Source: Picocystis sp. L7 (lineage: Eukaryota; Chlorophyta; Picocystophyceae; Picocystales; Picocystaceae). Taken from it: a DNA stretch of 64,000 bases. The notes below the pieces were generated by a model, which searched no databases, was not told the DNA's origin, and saw only the letters and a program-made list of their open reading frames with translations. Both the position numbers and the translations under genes were made by a program. The stretch is from the NCBI GenBank assembly GCA_020975725.1, contig QXJR01000012.1, positions 124,001 to 188,000 on the forward strand, written 5' to 3'. Positions 61,189 to 64,000 of this stretch are shown in pieces (position 1 is the stretch's first letter; each line of letters begins with the position of its first letter).

Positions 61189-62100
61189 CGTGTCCAGTCC
61201 CCGTCCCGAGAAGACCACCCATAATCGATACCTCTTCGCCCCATCGACATCTCTTCAGAAAGATATCGATGCGTGCCCACGTTTCGGTGCTCCTCTCGTG
61301 AACCCTCTCGAGAAGGGAAGGGAGGAAGAGACCGGGTTGGTTCCCGGTCAGAAAGGAAGGGACAGTCCCGCACTTCGTCCTTCTGAATCCTTACGAGATC
61401 CACCACGTGAAGGTTCGGTCTGTCCCTCCCCTCGGGAACAGGGCCATCCTCGACCCCAGAGAAGAAACTCCCCGTGGCGAGGTTCGCCACCGCGCGGGTT
61501 CGGAGGACGAGTCTACGGCCCACGCCGTCCGAGAATCGTCTCGTCCGCTCGTCCAGTCCACTTCACCGCACGTGCTTGTCTCTGCAGCAGTTCCTCCCTC
61601 GCAAGATCTCCCGCACTCTCATGTCACGGCGTGCGTTTGGTTCCGAACCGACGGCGTCGTGGACGTTGGTGCTTCGAGACGGAGGCTCCCCGCCGTCCAT
61701 CTCACGTTCCACAGAATAGATTCGTGCAAATTCCCTCGTGCGTTCGACTGCACCGCACCCGCAGGAACAAGCTGCATGGGAGGCGTACATGCGCCGCGTC
61801 GAACCGCCGTCGGTGCGCACCACGCCATCGGAGAGAAAAAACTCCCTCCGTCCCTTCCCTCACAGGGGTCCCTTTTTCTTTTTCCATCAGGGATCGCATC
61901 TCGATCGGTTTCCTCGTCGATTTCCTGGATCTTCCCTTTCAAACCCTCCTTTCGAACCGGGATCGATTGGGAACGAACCCGGGGAGCTCCTTCCGATCGA
62001 GAGGATGGGGTCTTGCCCTTCGGGTACGGTACCACGGGTCGCGTCCATCGCGCGTGTTGCGCCTTCGCGTCGCCTTCGCGATCGCAAGCGCTTCCACGCG
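61189..62100. other. Intergenic region, possible small gene
   Basis: Two clusters of promoter-type words (61230-61350 and 61920-62035, TTCGAA at 61951) suggest that a small gene may lie between. The best candidate is a minus-strand frame 61563-61787 of 74 codons from ATG (MYASHAACSCGCGAVERTRE). An overlapping plus-strand segment (EQAAWEAYMRRVEPPS) is equally plausible, so I call neither. Confidence 0.35.
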
Positions 62101-62737
62101 ATGGTGAGCCATCGCATGTCGATGCGAAAGCTGGGGAGAACCACCGCACATCGCCTCTCCATGCTCAGGTGCGCCGACGGGCCGCCTCCTGGCCTCGACT
62201 AGGGTTGGCCGACGAGTGCGAAGCTGACGGCCATGACGGCGCGCAGGACGATGGTGTCGCAGCTGCTGGAACACGAGAGGATCAAAACCACACTCCCAAA
62301 GGCCAAGGAACTGCGTCGAGTCGCAGACAAGATGGTCTCGCTTGGCAAGAAAGGCACGCTCCATTCCAGGAGACAGGCGGAACGCGTGGTGCGGGGAAAG
62401 GAAGTCCTGCAGAAACTCTTCGGAGAGATGGCAGAACGATACAGGTGCGCGACTGCGACAAGAGGCGTCAGGAAAGGATGCTCGCGGACGAAACCGGTGT
62501 GCTGACTCCACCTGTATGGCTCGTCCATTTCCTGTGGTGGGATTCTCCAGGGAACGAGAAGGTGGATACGTGCGGGTCCTGCATGCAGGCAGGAGGAACT
62601 CGGACTCGGCACCCATGGCCTTCATCGAGTTCGTGGATCGTCCAGGAGAATTCAGGCCGGCCAGGCCACCGCGTGCGATGGCGCAGTCCTTTGCATCCTC
62701 CGCACTCCCCAAGCTAGAGAAGGCCAACTCCCAATAA
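62101..62737 (+). CDS. MRPL17: Mitochondrial ribosomal protein bL17, three exons
   Basis: Large-subunit protein near the exit tunnel. Exons 62101-62168, 62247-62444 and 62551-62737 join in phase 2 at both introns (78 and 106 nt, GTGCGC donors) to 150 residues. Exon junctions rebuild [36 protein letters not shown] and [37 protein letters not shown] closes the conserved domain. The HRLSMLRTMVSQL segment matches plant mitochondrial L17. An AATAAA-like ATCAATAAAAG is at 62785. Confidence 0.93.
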
Positions 62738-63169
62738 ACGCCGGGACCCGAGAAGCATCGAAGGACGATCGCAGCTCATCCACATCAATAAAAGGATGCC
62801 TGCTCGCCTAAGACATCGCAACCAGCTTTTTTTCATCCCGAAAGACCACTCCTGCTGCAGGTTTCAGAAAGCACTCGGGTGGGCTTTCGGTGGCACGGCC
62901 ACGCGTTCGTTCCTCCACCGCCTCGGTACCATCCTGTTGGTCTTTTAGATGACATGTCATCCCTTCGGATCCGTCCTGCACGTCTTCTGCCGCTCCGCCA
63001 GTCCATCTCGTCCGAGAAGGCAATGGTCCATGCACTTGCCCTTCCTTTCCATCCACCACACCGACGAGAAGAAACTCCCGACATGCCTTGGACTTGGCAC
63101 TGGTGCTTCCATTCGCATTCGACGTCTGTGGACGTCGACTTGGGACGTCTTTCACAAGTGTGAAATCGT
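62738..63169. other. Intergenic region
   Basis: 432 bases between bL17m and POP5, both on the plus strand. No gene or clear motif seen. Confidence 0.5.
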
Positions 63170-63595
63170 ATGGTTCGCGTCAAGAACCGATACATGATGG
63201 TGCAGGTGAAGTGGAAACACGCCAATGGATGCCGAGAATGCCGTCCAAAGAGCCTGTGCGCGGCTCTGCAGCGGTGCATCCGACGGGAATGGGGAGAAAC
63301 GACCGACACCACGGCGGCCTGGAAGGTGCTCCGACTCGCCGACGCATCGACACAAGACAAGACGTGCGTGATCAAGTGCAAGAGGGAAGAATACGGCAAG
63401 GTGAAGCTAGCCGTGGAGACACTCAAAGAGGTGGGAGGATGGCCGGCCCATGCACGTGTTCTGAAAGTCAGCAGCGCCATGGAGAGGTGCACCAAAGCAG
63501 CCGCCACCAAGAAGAAAAGGAAACAGAACACAAGCACGCACACAGGTTCGGACAAGCTCGACCTTCGCCAGAAAGGGAAGAACAAAGAGAATTGA
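63170..63595 (+). CDS. POP5: RNase P/MRP protein subunit POP5
   Basis: Protein of the RNase P and RNase MRP ribonucleoproteins, which mature tRNA 5' ends and rRNA. 141 residues, single exon. The start MVRVKNRYMMVQVKW matches the family's MVRFKxRYLL; LCAALQRCIRREWGE, then KTCVIKCKREEYGKVKLAVE and ARVLKVSSAMERCTKAA follow, matching the family's core and its RTCQ-type segment. The lysine-rich tail (KKKRKQNTS) is not conserved. No intron. Confidence 0.88.
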   Translation: MVRVKNRYMMVQVKWKHANGCRECRPKSLCAALQRCIRREWGETTDTTAAWKVLRLADASTQDKTCVIKCKREEYGKVKLAVETLKEVGGWPAHARVLKVSSAMERCTKAAATKKKRKQNTSTHTGSDKLDLRQKGKNKEN

Positions 63596-64000
63596 ATGAA
63601 CGCTCAGGAACACACAAGGCGTGGTTGGATGCTCCAACAGCAGCACCGCTTTCTAAATACAAACGCAAACGGGTGCAACGGACGCCAAGGCTTCCGAGGA
63701 TGGGGACCAAACAATGCCGGTCGGATTTGAAAGGCCGGTCCTTGAATCAAGAGTGAGAATGCTACAGGTCACGACATGGTCATGGCTCAGCGAAGGACCA
63801 AGCAAGTCTGCAGCCACACGGCCATCGTGAGGAATGGCCAACCCGTTTTGGTCCGCGACGATCGCGAGAGAAGCACGGTTGATGATCCATGATACCGATA
63901 GTGGCAGAAGAAACGAGCTCTGCACTTGGGAAAAATCTCACAGGAGCACATGCAATGCACCATGCAGCACCTGATATCTAGTGCCGCTGTTCTACCTGCA
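63596..64000. other. Right-edge sequence, no recognised gene
   Basis: A minus-strand frame 63653-63925 (ends GIVWSPSSEALASVAPV) is open but has no recognisable domain. Could be the 3' end of a gene beyond the window. Confidence 0.3.

Noticed and set aside
61563-61787. 74-codon minus-strand small protein
   Set aside because: An overlapping frame on the other strand is equally plausible, so neither can be supported.
61407-62717. 436-codon plus-strand frame
   Set aside because: Crosses the bL17 exons in the wrong frame; low-complexity Arg/Ser content.

Overview
The window is nuclear DNA of a green-lineage unicellular eukaryote, most likely a GC-rich chlorophyte-grade alga. Four gene contents point there: an ESV1/LESV-type starch-associated protein, a plastid phosphate translocator, a plant-type long IspG (HDS), and a selenocysteine-type thioredoxin reductase. 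Spliceosomal introns are short (about 60-360 nt). Several genes carry TGTAA close after the stop codon, which resembles the chlorophyte polyadenylation signal. I found no rRNA, tRNA, CRISPR array or bacterial operon.

About 36 genes can be supported. Many are split by introns and had to be rebuilt by joining GT..AG borders in phase. Left arm (1-16 kb): ADAT1 (runs off the left edge), a small membrane protein, CSN1 with a 42-bp minisatellite just upstream, a gene-poor 3.4 kb block, IspG, RPAC2, Zim17 and a HAD phosphatase. Middle (16-32 kb): DDX51, phosphate translocator, SNU13, cytochrome c1, MCMBP/ETG1, ESV1/LESV, a DEG protease and the selenoprotein thioredoxin reductase. Next (32-47 kb): an aspartyl protease, a HAD-methyltransferase fusion, a J-less DnaJ-like protein, CTNNBL1, RecQ, an AP2 protein, a candidate small gene, SPC12, RAD6-type UBC and mitochondrial uL4. 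Right arm (47-64 kb): cytochrome b5 reductase, uL1, LST8, GFAT, mitochondrial uL11, ERA GTPase, an FN3-ShKT secreted protein, a hotdog thioesterase, mitochondrial bL17 and POP5.

The genes do not form one pathway. They are a typical housekeeping mix: splicing (SNU13, CTNNBL1), RNA processing (ADAT1, POP5, DDX51), three mitochondrial ribosomal proteins plus cytochrome c1 and Zim17, plastid metabolism (IspG, translocator, starch protein, DEG) and cell-cycle or growth control (MCMBP, CSN1, LST8, RAD6). Neighbours are often divergent, sharing short promoters, or convergent with only tens of bases between stops.

Notable signals are: an in-frame TGA giving a GCUG tail with a SECIS-like hairpin downstream; paired E2F-type sites forming an inverted repeat upstream of MCMBP (called E2F TARGET GENE 1 in plants); a strong bias for GTG (often GTGCG) 5' splice sites; recurring AGATATCGATG and TTCGAA promoter words; and AT-richer gene-poor islands of unknown origin.
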